This document shows, one piece after another, positions 22,363 through 34,819 of a stretch of DNA of 64,000 bases. The DNA comes from Xestospongia muta (lineage: Eukaryota; Porifera; Demospongiae; Haplosclerida; Petrosiidae): assembly GCA_963693285.1 (NCBI GenBank), contig OY848921.1:7577229-7641228 (forward strand). The letters are read 5' to 3'. The translations under genes were made by a program, and so were the position numbers. A model generated the notes under the pieces. The model made no database searches, was not told the origin of the DNA, and saw nothing but the letters and a program-made list of their open reading frames with translations. Each line of letters opens with the position of its first letter. Within the stretch, counting starts at the first letter, position 1.

Positions 22363-24583
22363 ATGTATCTACAATTTGTCTTTGCTTTATTTTGCTGGCT
22401 AGAACAAGGTATTGAAATTGAAACATGCTTTTATACTTGATAATCTTTGAGTAGTTGCTGGATGCGTTGAGGGAGAACTCAAATTTGAATCAGATAGCAG
22501 ACCTATATTACAGATTTGTTCTGAAGGACAATGGGGATATATTTGTGCCAAAAATGATTGTCAGTGGAGCATAAATGAAGCTCAAGTTGCTTGTCAACAG
22601 ATGGGCAAAATAATCAAAAGTACAGGTAGAGTTGAAACGTTTTGATGCTAATATATATAAATTACTCAGATGTGACTTCAAATATTGAATTTGATAGAAA
22701 TTCAAAGAGATGGCCAGTTAAATATTCTCATTTTAAGTGCAATGGTCTTGAACAAAAAGTTGTTAACTGCTATCACAAAATTAGTAATAATGCAAATGAC
22801 TGCAAGAAAAATAATAAATATTATTATGCAACTACATCATGTGAAAGTACTAACGGTAAGTGTTTTGTTAGTTCAGATAGTAATGTCCATTTTTATTAGA
22901 TTGTAAAAGTGGAGATGTGTCTCTTAATGAAAACGTTCTTAAAATCTGTGTATTTGGTCAATGGCACACACTCTGTGGTGATACTTGGACATTAGCTCAG
23001 GCAAAAGTAGCTTGTAGACAACTGGGAAAAAATCCAATTGGTATGAATGTTTAAACAAGAAATCTATGCATTTATTTATATTATGGTGCTGGCAACATAG
23101 CAACTAATTATACAATGAATGTTCATACTATAAATAACAACTTTATATAAAATTATGGATTCCATAGTAATCTACACAATTGCAACCTTAGTTAACAAAT
23201 ATCATGTGTGTTTATAACAATTTAATTTGTTTTCCTATAATGAGGTGCTACAAAGATGACACTTGATGATGATGTTTCAAATGACTTTATTCGTTTTTAT
23301 TGTAATGGAAATGAGGATTCTTTTCGTGACTGTTCAGTGGCTAATAACTATGAGTGTCACCCACCAGCTGTAGCAGCAGGACTCACTTGTGGAGGTAATG
23401 GCATTTTTTAAATAAAATGTACAGTAATCGAAATTTCAGAATGGCCTGATCCACCTCACAGCCTATCAATCCAACAACTGGAATCTTCAATACAACTTTA
23501 TTGGGAATATAGTATCAACCACAAAACTAATGTTACTGCTTTCAACATATCTTGTGAAAGTAAAACACAACAGAGCAAGTACTGGTATACTATTGAGGCA
23601 GTATACTTTAATAATACTGTTAATACATCTATTACTGGTCTATTACCTAATACTACATACACATGTTGTGTATTAGCAATAACATTATATGGAGAGAGTG
23701 AACCAGTATGTCAAATCATCAGTATTGTTACTACTAATCCAACAGGTTAGCATACAATTATTGTCTTAATGTATGCTATATGATCTTTTAATGTTTATTC
23801 AGGTGATATCTGTTCTGAAGTTGTATCCAATGTTGTAATTACTGTCACTACTACTATCGTAACACAGACTAATAATGAAACATGTGAGTTTTTTATATAT
23901 CATCATCATTGTTTGGCCGTCTGACATGATTCTCTTAATATTGTTTATACAGTTATGACCAGCTCTTCTAATGATGTCAAAACAACCGTTACTCCTGTTA
24001 CCATACCTCCTCCTATCAAAAGTAGTGACACAATCACTAGTGGTGGCCTGTGGGCAGTAGGGGGTATAATAGTGGGTGTGGTGAGTGGTGTTCTTGTGAC
24101 GGTAATAGTATGGGTGCTAGTAGTAGTTGTTAGAAAATATAGAAACCAGAAAGTGGACAATACTATAAAATATCATAACAGGTAAATCTTATGGTGGCAT
24201 GTTTACATTCTTTCTCCTTGTCAAAACATGTAATTGATTTCATTTTCCATATATGCAGCTGTACTACATCACATAATACAGCTATGGAAGGTTTAGGTAA
24301 CCCCACATATGGTGGAAAAGTACATCAAAATAACAGTTATGATATAACAGAACTACCTGAGGCTGAGGCACAATATAGTTATGCAGAATTGCCACAGACA
24401 CATCACAATAATGTATATGATTCTATTAATGTTACTGGTATGGAAGAATCAGCAACAAACCAAGGTTCTACTGTTGAAAATGATATATACTCTTATGCTG
24501 AAGTTAATAATGCAAAAATTGAAGGAGTATACTCACTAGCCGAAGATGAAACTGAGACTTATTCAAAATTACAAAGAAAATAA
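22363..24583 (+). CDS. Receptor H: intact SRCR-SRCR-FN3-TM receptor with ITAM
   Basis: The best preserved copy: 544 aa, all nine exons open and in phase. Exons: 22363-22408 (signal peptide MYLQFVFALFCWLEQ), 22455-22625 and 22670-22855 (SRCR1), 22900-23040 and 23245-23394 (SRCR2, eight Cys), 23440-23745 (FN3), 23803-23883 (Thr-rich stalk), 23953-24181 (stalk and TM), 24259-24583 (tail). FN3 has the family ending with two adjacent Cys. The TM is VGGIIVGVVSGVLVTVIVWVLVVVV followed by RKYRNQK; it has no charged residue inside, so pairing with a charged adaptor is not suggested. The tail has GNPTYGG, YAEL-x8-YDSI (a classical ITAM), YAEV and C-terminal YSKLQRK. These motifs in vertebrates recruit SH2 proteins (Syk/Src type) and PTB proteins; here that role is inferred. 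Confidence 0.9.
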
Positions 24584-26200
24584 CTCAAAATGGATTTCAA
24601 TAAACATTTAACTACAATGATAATTAAGGTTATATTATTTACAGAGCTCACATATAACTTATATTGTGTTGAAACTGTCATTAAACTATAACTCTATCAC
24701 ATAACGATACTGAAAGTGTAGTGTTTCCGTAATCATGAATGTAATCATAACATGCTGGCTTTTACTTTTATTGTATCATAAACATCAATACACATGACTA
24801 TATTTAGTGATCATTTTCATTTCACAAGTCACATACACAGTGTTGTTGCAACAACATAATACATTAGGAGGACAGAGAAACATGTACTTTGGAGGTGTGG
24901 CTATTTGTTGCTCTGAAATAATTTCACAGCTGAACCATGGCTATTTATCTGGTACTGAGGCTCTTGTTGTAAGCAACATGGAATTGTACTATGCTTAACC
25001 AAATAGCAATTCACATTTTATTAATAATAATTATTATTATTTCAATAGTGTTGATATCCCAAAAAAAGGAATATAGTTTGTTTATTAAAAATGAAGTGAG
25101 CCAAAGTACACATACTGTATATACAGTATTAGACTTAGTGGTATTATAATAGTAGATAATACAGCCACACTTATATATACTTAAAAGTGAATGCTGTGAT
25201 ATCAATTATAATAGTCACTTGATATTTTCATTTGACAAAAAGCCAAGATCTACCTACATTCCTCATGCATAAGTACAATACACGAAAACAACTCTCGAAA
25301 CAGTACTGGTCTGATAACTAATAGCATATTACACGTGTTATTGTGAAAATATAGAAGAGGTGGATGAATGAAGTATATAATAAAAATAAATAATGCCTAT
25401 AGGTAGGAAGTCATACTTTGCTGTGTACAATTAATGTTTAGATTTGGGAGGTGGGGATCAGTTTAATACACAGCAAAGTATTAATGTCCTGCCTGACAAA
25501 TAGACATTGCCATAAAAACAAGCATATTACCCTCTGTGTTATTAGTATTCATATCTTCCATTACACCATTCACAACGTATTTGGCCACCTGATATGTGCT
25601 CAAAGAACAGATCCTATATAGTCTAAATTGGTACCCTCATCACTGAAATAAAGACGATTGATTCTCTGGTCTTTGAGATTCTTCATTCATATACTTTGAG
25701 TAGCCAACATGTATACTAATATGCATTTCTCTATATAGTGGATCAAAACCCAACAGTGTTACTAATGTATTGGTAGGATCAGATATAGCCTGTCCATATA
25801 TCATTGAAGGGCTACCATTGTTTCATCGTTTAGTTCAGTTTTAGGAATATACTCAGCAATTGTTGCTTCACCATGGAGTCATAATTATCATTTTAATATT
25901 AGGTTTTCCTGGCAGATTGTGTCCTATGGTATAAAACAGAAAATTAACTATCCGTTATCTGTTATGAGTATCATTTGTTTGGAACATTTTGTTAACATCA
26001 GATTCCTAAACATTTTTGGAAACAGAAGAAATAGTTTAGTATAATATTGAATTGCAACCAATAATTTCTTATTTTGATATACTGAATTATGGTATAAACT
26101 TAAAATTTTGATGGTTTCCATATAAGCTATCCATATATTAAACTGACCCAAACTATTCCTGCTGTTACATAGCTTTTAAATTTGGAATTGATTTTTTTCA
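24584..26200. other. Intergenic DNA after gene H
   Basis: The first 250 bp match the gene D flank. An inverted repeat occurs at 25399-25427 and 25468-25495 (arm AGTCATACTTTGCTGTGTA against TACACAGCAAAGTATTAATG), a possible short MITE or hairpin. Small open frames (24807-24998, 25948-26151) show no domain. Confidence 0.5.
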
Positions 26201-26452
26201 TATGTGACCTGATTTGCAATGTGGGACCACTTCTGACAAAACATTTGTGACCTGATTTGTGAAAAAGGACCACTGTTAAAACATCTCAACAACAGTTCTG
26301 TATACATACTGTTGCTATATACGCACAAGTATTCATGGTAACTGTATGTATAAAAAACTGTTTTGAGGTGTTTTAACAGTGGTCCCTTTTCACAAATCAG
26401 GTTGCAAACTTTTTGACAGAAGTGGTCCCTTATTAGAAATTAGAACACATAT
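26201..26452. mobile_element. Palindromic MITE copy 5 (near full length)
   Basis: Begins TATGTGACCTGATTTGCAATGTGGGACCAC and ends with the inverted form (GTGGTCCCTTATTAGAAATTAGAACACATA). Arms of about 110 bp contain the second GTGACCTGATTTGTGAAAAAGGACCAC block. No open frame. Confidence 0.8.
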
Positions 26453-27080
26453 AATAATTGAGTATCGTGTCACCATTTTTATCATCAGTCAGATATACAT
26501 GTGTACATATCAGGTGATACATACCATATATGGTAATTGTAATTAGTAACATAATTGTGTCCTTTTATCAGGAAATATCACATATCGTGATTAATTCTCA
26601 GACAGTATTTAGAAAGACAATCATTTTTCTAGCCCACAACTAACTGTAGTAACTTTGAAAACAATGCCCCTGATTCTGTACCAGGTTTGGTCAATTAATT
26701 CATAATATTTTATGATAATATGTCATTTACAAATGACAATAAGTTAATTTAGAAAGAAATTAAGCCAACTCTCCTCTTTACTAATACAAAGTTCTACCTT
26801 ATTTTGTTATTGCTTACATCTAGTGATGTCAACTAATGAAATGATTAGATCAATTAATAAGCAATTAGATACATTCCTCTTTGTCTACTGTTGATACTGA
26901 GTTGGTGGCAAATCAAATTAACAGATCTTAATATGGAGATGAGCTCCTAGACCTGTTTGACAAAGCCATGCTTATGTATGATGTATATCTACTACTACAA
27001 AATTGTTTGCTTGTCCACAAGGCCAGTCAATAGAGTGGCACACAGCTATATATCTAGATTGTCCAAGCAATTGTGTCATA
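26453..27080. other. AT-rich spacer before gene I
   Basis: No coding segment recognised. Confidence 0.5.
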
Positions 27081-30000
27081 ATGATTATGAGATATATACC
27101 AAGTGTTCTTATTGTCATCTGTTGTTGGTGTGCATGGAGTCAGAAAGTTGAAGGTGAGTGACTCAGATATATCTAATATTTCTATTCTTTACTTTCTAAC
27201 TGTAGGTTGCTATGAGGGGGAGTTAAATGGAGTCCTTTATAATAGAGAAAGTGGTAAACGTGTACACATTGTTCAAATTTGTATTGGTGGCAAATGGAGT
27301 TGCATTTGCTATGGTAACGGATCCAATCAACAATATTGGGATGATATTGATGCTCAAGTGGCATGTCAACAACTGGGCTTTCCTAGCAGTGGTAAGATAT
27401 TGACACATTAATTGTAATTAACACGGAATAGGCTCTAATTTTTGATAACTTATTTGGGTTTTAAAATGTTGACATTAAAACCTGACTTATAACGCTTGAC
27501 AGTAATATAGGTAGTCATAGTTAGAAGATATTAATACAAGAGGAATGCATAATATGTGTATCACTTACTACATACAGATGCTACAGCAGTCTCTATCAAC
27601 ATCAGTGATATTACTCCAACAATATATGTGTACGATGTTATCTGTAGTGCTGCTAGTGGCAGGATAAAGGACTGTCTGACCTATATACAAAACAGCAGCA
27701 GCCCTTGTGACTCAGTAGCTGGTATTCAATGTTATGGTAAGTCCATAAATCCAGATGATTTAGTTAATGTTGTAGTATAGCTGTGTGTTAACATATGTAT
27801 GTATGCACTTAACAAACAAAAACTATATTCTTTCTTTTAAGGACCAACAAACTGCAAACATGGAGAGCTAAGACGACAGCCAACTAATGGAATATTAGAG
27901 TTCTGTGATGGAGGTATATGGTCTGTTATCTGTGGAGACTTTTGGACTGATAGTATTGCTTCAGTTGTTTGTCGACAAATGAATTATGCCTCAGAAGGTA
28001 CTACTAGTTTTTGATAAATCATTATTTTAATCATTGTTCTTTTTGTTATGCTATAGGAGCTGAATTGTTGACAATAATTAATAATATGAGGTCGCAAACT
28101 TTATCTCGATCACATTTCTATTGTTTTGGTAATGAAGACAATCTTAACAATTGTTCCAAGGGTGAACTGAGAGATTACAATTGTCAAACTTTAGCCAATG
28201 TGTCATGTACGTAAGTTATAACTCATAATTATGGATTATATTAACTTAATAATAACATTACTAATATGAGTGTGATGTACTACAATATGGCAAACAGTAT
28301 AGTGAGCATAATTGAGGTGGGTAGTACTTCCTAAGTTGTTGAATTTACATAAACTGATCAAAGAATTCTAAGAACTATTAGCCACTTCTGAAGAGTACAC
28401 ACGACTACAGAAACAGTACAAGTATATGTTGTTATACTAGATTTGATTTAGTAATGGAGAAATCTTATAAGGTTTGTAAAGTCTAGTACTATAGTTTATT
28501 ATGCATTCCTAACTATCTATCACTACAGGTCTTCCTCAAGCTCCACAAGACTTCATAATATGGCCTCTTAATTCAACAGCAATAACAGCCACATGGTATC
28601 TGATATATCCAAACCAAGACAATCCAATTGATTTAGACATTGATTGTATGAACACAGATGATGATCATGATGTAATAATGTATCCAGCGCTATATTCATC
28701 GGACCATGATATACCTCAGGTAGTCATCAATGGATTTAAAGCTAGTGCAGAGTACACTTGTTGCATCAGTATCACTACTGCATTAGCGGGTACTAGTGAA
28801 GAAGTTTGTCGCAATGTTACATTGCTGGAAGCTATCCGCATATCTACAGGTAATAAGAATGATGTATTTCTTCTCTATGGTATGAAATTGCTTTCTTGTG
28901 ACTGTTGACATTTTGGTTTGTTTAGAGTTTTGACTATAGATGTAGTTGAAGTATGTACAGCATTATGAACAAAAATGTCATTTTAGTGGTTTGCTTTAAT
29001 TTGGGACAATGCATACGACATTCATGACACAAAACAAATGACGTGTAAAATTTAAATATTGTAGATACTTAGCAATAATAGGGACTAAATCAGCTGACAC
29101 ATAATTGAATTAGACAATTTTATAATGTAGTAGGTATGATGTGTCTTGTGATAAGCTTATTATTGACAGACCAAAACATTCAGATAGCACATGACATTAT
29201 ATGGTATATTATAACATTCCTTTCTCTATTACAATACACCCAATCATAGTTCTATCCATTCAGTCTGTCTGTCTGTCCATCATTCATCCATTCATTTATC
29301 CATCTATCCAGTTCAAATGCTTCTTTTTTGTATTATAGTTGTCATGGTTACAACAGTTACCATAGCACCAACATCAGAGCAAATTACTCAACAAGCACTC
29401 ACAACTGAGTCATTACTGATTGGACTCGCCAGTGGACTTATTTTTAGTATTATAATGGTAACCATTGTGGTTACACTAATATGTTGTGTGGTCATTTTAA
29501 AAAGAAGGAAGAAGAGACAGATATGGAAAACAAGGTAATATTAAAATAATAGATAATATAGATGGATGACCAGGCAAAAAATGGACAGATAGATGGTTGA
29601 ATGGATGGATACACAAACAAATGGATTGATGAATAAATGATGTAAGACATATATCACTGGTTATACAGATTGCAAACACCAACTAAACGTAAGCGTAAAA
29701 CTATTTTGATCACTTATGTATACCACTTATGTAGCTATATAAACAGTCAATTTCCTAGTAACAAAACTGTTATGTTTACTTATTGCATCAAAAGGTTTCT
29801 TACATGTAACCTGTAAAACCAGATATTAGTTAAATCAACCAAAACATTTTCACAGTGGCACATGCAATATTAGAAATGTTATATAGCAAAAGTGATTAAA
29901 ATATAATTCCATATATGCTTAATTTAATTTTAATTACAGGGCTCATGACACAGGTTTAATACTAAGCAATCCTAATTATGAAGCCCCTCTAATTAAAGGC

Positions 30001-30972
30001 ATTATTGACAGTAATATCGATCATGAACAATCCTCAAGCCAATCAAGAACTCACAGCCAAGATGAAGATATTGTCAGTAATATATTAAGAAGTCCACCTA
30101 ATCATCCAAACGAATCCTCACTGCATGATTCTGGTAACCAAACAATGGACGAAGTAGAACATACTTATACCAGACCACAAAAGTTAACCAAGATGCCTAA
30201 CAACAGTCCAAGTTCTGTGAACCCTTCTCCATTACAAACATCCCTAATCTCGGACTATAGTGTTCCAATTGATACTATACCTACTGAATACCTAGCTCCA
30301 TTTACCAAAAAAGGAGTAGCTAGTAAAGTAATCAATGTTTATGATGATGTTGTAGTAACAGAAGATGTCTACGATAATGTTGCACCTGAAAAAGAAAAGA
30401 AACGGATATCAAAGTCTCAATTAAACACCAAACAAGGCATCAACAGTTCAAACAATAATTCAAAAAAAAGCAAAGATGCACCTCCTGTATCAAGAAAACC
30501 CTTAGTTTCTCCCCAAAGTCCTCACAGAGCTAGCTCTCCTATTGAGATCAAGTCACTACCTGCAGAACATGTTCAAATTACTCCAAAAATCAGTTTGCCA
30601 ATAATAGTTGGATCAACAGATGGAGACTACTCAAAACAGAAGCACTACAAGCTTTCACCACAAAGTAGTAGTAGTAGCAATCCACTATCCAGTCATTCTG
30701 CTCCAGAAGACACTAACACATACTCTCTATTAAAGAACACACAACCAATAAAGACACCAGGACGATACAGTCCCCGTCCTTCCGGCAAGAAACACCTTGA
30801 GAGTGAACCACCAACAGGATCACACAAGGAACAATTTTTGTCTTCTTCATCCAATCCCAGTGATCATTTTTTTAATACTCCACCTTCAAATGATCCTGTG
30901 TATTCTTTGGTGGAATCTCCTGATCAGACAACAGACAATGAAGATGACATATATTCATACCCTACTCCATAA
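27081..30972 (+). CDS. Receptor I: SRCR-SRCR-FN3-TM with long Pro/Ser-rich tail
   Basis: Predicted 757 aa. Exons: 27081-27153 (signal peptide, MRYIPSVLIVICCWCAW region; a second in-frame ATG at 27087 is equally possible), 27206-27391 and 27578-27736 (SRCR1), 27842-27997 and 28057-28206 (SRCR2), 28529-28849 (FN3), 29339-29534 (stalk and TM), 29940-30972 (tail, about 344 aa). SRCR2 shows GIWSVICGDFW and VVCRQMNY. The TM (about LLIGLASGLIFSIIMVTIVV) is followed by KRRKKR. The tail begins with SNPNYEAP, matching NPxY in the sister genes. It then has VYDDVVVTEDVYDNV, a Pro/Ser-rich middle (APPVSRKP), and YSLL, YSLV and IYSYPTP at the end. The long tail looks like a scaffold for SH2/SH3/PTB adaptors (inference). 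Introns are phase 1 except TM/tail (phase 2), as in the whole family. Confidence 0.88.
29250..29320. repeat. Short CATC/CATT tetranucleotide-type repeat in gene I intron
   Basis: Repeated CCAT/TCTGTC units just before the TM exon acceptor; a mirrored GATG-type patch follows in the next intron (29550-29640). Confidence 0.6.
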
Positions 30973-31393
30973 AACATAGCATTTAGAAATACATTGTTTC
31001 GTTTGATGTGACTTTATATAACAATACAAAGATTAATAGAAACAACAGAATTATTGTTTTACATTATTTTGTCAAATTGTGTGCTCTAAGAAGGGAATCC
31101 ATACAATTAAGAGATATAAATCATACTAGTTAGCTTACATCCTGCTGACCATCTGTGATCCTTATCTAATAATAACATAGCCTTATATAGAGTATGTATT
31201 CATTTCAAAAATATACATAGTTCATAGTAGTACATACAATGCATTACATTATTGCCTTACAAGTGTACATTATGTGAAGCCTGCTAAGTAAACTTGCTAG
31301 ACAAGCTGTTTTCTCTTTCTAAAATAAACCATTGTATGGCTATATTGACTGATTTCAGCTCCTGTGTGATAACAGTACTTGTCTTCCAGTGAT
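30973..31393. other. Short intergenic region between I and J
   Basis: About 420 bp with AATAAA-type signals near 31323; no coding segment. It must hold the 3' end of I and the promoter of J. Confidence 0.6.
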
Positions 31394-34300
31394 ATGGGTC
31401 TACTAAATACACTGTTGATATACTACTTCATGTGGATATCTATCTCAGTATCATGTTATGGTTAGTTATCTAGTAAACAGTCTATTCTCTTTACTCACTT
31501 ATAGTACATGCTTCATGTAAAGAGGGAGATTTAAGACTAACAGACATATCAGAAAATACAAGTGCAGCTATCAGTGGTAGAGTACAAATATGTCTGGGTG
31601 GTAATTGGACTGGAATATGTCGTCGTCGTAATGGAGGCTCAACAGTATGGCAAGACAATGATGCTAGAATAGCCTGTAAACAAATGGAATATCTAATAAC
31701 TGGTAATCAAATGTTTTTTCTTGAAGCCAAACTTGTTATTATACTATAAATCCAAACAGGTGCTAAAGCTCTACGTGTTACTCCACATACCAGTACATCA
31801 TTATTTGATGTTCATTGCTTTGGATATGAAAGTAAGCTAGTAGAATGCTTCACACAATTCCGTAATCCTCAAACCTCATGCTCTAATGATGCTGGTGTTC
31901 TATGTAAAAAACAAGGTACCAACAAAACCATTGACATACAAAGATAAAATATATGCTCTTTTATCACAGTGCTATCATGTACTCAAGGTGACATCATTAG
32001 AAACAATACAAATGGAATCTTGAAGTATTGTAATGCTGGTACTTGGAACAGTATCTGTGCAGACTACTGGACTAGTAGTCATGCTACTGTAGCTTGTAAA
32101 CAATTAGGATATTCAAATCAAGGTCAATTTATTAATTACTAGGATTTTTTACGACAATGTTCTTAATTAGGAGCTGTAATAGCAGCTGTTCAATTAAATC
32201 CTTCCTCTTATTTTCGTGGTCACTTTTATTGTTCTGGTAGAGAAGACAAACTAGATGACTGCTTTAAAGGCAGTATACAATCTCGATACACATGTCAAAG
32301 TCTACCAAGACTATCTTGTAAGTGTTATCAGACATTCAAACATTCAAAATCTTGATTACATATCATTATATACCAATTAAGGTATTCCCCAATCACCAGA
32401 GATATTTTATATATGGCCTCTTAACTCGACTACAATAATGGCAAAGTGGCAGTTATCCTATCCAAATCAAGATAATGCTACTCATCTAAATATTACATGT
32501 TTTAATAAACATGATAATGAAGACAACATTATATTTACAATGTCAGATCTTATACTAACCACACAGGAGATATCTATTACTGGATTTACTCCCAGTACTA
32601 AATACACATGTTGTATTACTGTTAGAAGTAACATAGGAACAAGTCAAAGTGTCTGTCAAAATGTAACTTTACTAAACAAAGTGGAAAAAGGTAATATAAA
32701 TTTGTCACTATATGAACACTCTCCAAATACAACTGACAAACAGTCTTTATAACCTGTCATAGCCACCTGTTTATACTTAAATCTATATACATTCATAACA
32801 ATGTCATTGTCAACTAATCTTCATATAACGTTTGTACATAACTAATAAATTAACATGAACACATGCCATGTGTGATAATTTGATATATACATATTTTTAT
32901 CACAGTTTGTTTTGCATTTATAGTTCCAATTACCTTAGTTTTGAGTTAATATTACATTTTGACTTAATGCAATGTCCAAAAATGTTCTTAATTAATTCTT
33001 TTCTAAGTGTATTATGGCAAGGCTTAACTCTGTTACTAGCCATAAACACACCACATATAGCTAAACTATTGTTTCACAATATTGCATTGATAACATATAG
33101 TTGTTTCTCTTGCTAGTATCCTATTCTCAATGTTCTACAGTAACACAATATGAACACTCAATGACAATTACCATATATCAAAGTCAAACAGAAATAACTC
33201 CATCTATAACTAGTCAACAAATTGTAACTGAATCTGTAATACTAGTACCTAATGTTGAAGAGAGAGATGTAGTATCTCCTATTATTGGAGGAGTTATAGG
33301 ATTTGGCCTTGGAGTGACCACAGTTGACAAACAGTCTTTATAACCTGTCATAGCCACCTGTTTATACTTAAATCTATATACATTCATAACAATGTACATA
33401 ACTAATAAATTAACATGAACACATGCCATGTGTGATAATTTGATATATACATATTTTTATCACAGTTTGTTTTGCAATTGTAGTTCCAATTACCTTAGTT
33501 TTGAGTTAATATTACATTTTGACTTAATGCAATGTCCAAAAATGTTCTTAATTAATTCTTTTCTAACCATATTATGGCAAAGCTTAACTCTTGTCACTAG
33601 CTTCAACTCTCCACATATAGCTAAACTATTGTTTCACAATATTGCATTGATAACATATAGTTGTTTCTCTTTCTAGTATCCTGTACTCAATATTCTACAG
33701 TAACACAATGTGAACACTCAATGACAATTACCATATATCAAAGTCAAACAGAAACAACTCCATCTATAACTAGTCAACAAATTGTAACTGAGTCTGTAAT
33801 ACTAGTACCTAATGTTGAAGAGAGAGATGTAGTATCTCCTATTATTGGAGGAGTTATTGGATTTGGCCTTGGAGTGACCACAGTTGTCATAATATGGATT
33901 ATAGTCATGTGCATTTTGTCAGCTCTTAAGAAAGAGAAGATGAACTTAAAACTTAATGATAATGATCAATATGATACAAGGTAAAGTCAGTTTATATACA
34001 CTCATTCCATACAAAATGAGGTGATATACAACTCTCCTTTCCATACAGAGAAGCTGCATTAAGTAATGTTGTCCTAAACAATCCTACTTATGGAGGTGTC
34101 CCCTCTTTTCATCATATTACTAAAAATAATATTGCAAGTTCAATGAACAATGATACTAATATATATGACTCTACTGAACCAACAGAATGTGAAATTACAG
34201 AGTATTCATACACAACAATCAACAAGAATGGAAATTGTGCCGCTGAAACCGAGAACCATTACGAAATGGAAGAAGTAAATGACTACTTAGTTCCAACTAC

Positions 34301-34601
34301 CACTTCTTTAAAGCGTACAGAGGTGTCAAGTGTTCCTGAAGATACAGATGTGTATTCAACTGTAGATACAATACAAGGCAGTAAACAAGTTCCAAAGAAA
34401 CCAGTTCTTCTAAAGGAGTCTAATGAATCTACTACATTGCTATCAGTCAATCCTTCACTTTCCACATCTACTAGTAATGGTCAACACTCTCAGCTAGGAT
34501 CAATTCGAACAAGTCAACTACCCCTTATCTCCAGTGATGAAGAGGGACAAGGAGAAGAACCAGATGTTTACAGCGACATTTACTCTGTTGTTGACAATTG
34601 A
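31394..34601 (+). CDS. Receptor J: SRCR-SRCR-FN3-TM with duplicated TM exon
   Basis: Predicted 628 aa for the membrane form. Exons: 31394-31460 (signal peptide MGLLNTLLIYYFMWISISVSC), 31505-31702 and 31760-31915 (SRCR1), 31970-32122 and 32171-32317 (SRCR2), 32382-32690 (FN3), 33677-33980 (stalk and TM), 34049-34601 (tail). An extra upstream copy of the TM exon begins at 33117 and stops inside the membrane segment at 33341 (see separate entry). FN3 keeps the adjacent Cys pair (TKYTCCITVRS). The TM is PIIGGVIGFGLGVTTVVIIWIIVMCIL. The tail has NNPTYGG, YTTI, DYLVP, VYSTV and a terminal VYSDIYSVVDN. Gene context and phases match I. Confidence 0.88.
32734..33980. repeat. 591-bp tandem duplication inside gene J
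   Basis: The block starting TGACAAACAGTCTTTATAACC (32734) recurs at 33325 and carries intron DNA plus the TM exon. The second copy lacks about 31 bp present in the first near 32810-32840; otherwise few differences. Confidence 0.85.
33117..33343 (+). other. Alternative truncated TM exon of gene J
   Basis: Nearly identical to the first 210 bp of exon 33677-33980 and preceded by the same TAG acceptor. It breaks off after GVIGFGLGVTTV into DKQSL and a stop, because the tandem duplication junction falls there. Included in an mRNA it would give a receptor lacking half the helix and the whole tail. Confidence 0.7.
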
Positions 34602-34813
34602 AAAACAATGCATTATGGATAGTAAAAAATCTTTGTGTTTATTACATTGTAATTATTAATTGAGATATTAATTAGTTAATGTATGTCTTGTGTCAATGTT
34701 CCAGTATAGTAAAGTTAAGAAGTTAATACTGACATTTTATCATGTCGCATGTTATTAAGTAATTTATGTATGTTTGTATCACATGTTGTTATAATCAATA
34801 TTTTAGTTCATTA

Positions 34814-34819
34814 AATAAA
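34814..34819 (+). terminator. Possible polyadenylation signal of gene J
   Basis: AATAAA about 210 bp after the stop codon, within AATAAAATAAAG. The AT-rich context makes chance occurrence likely. Confidence 0.35.
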
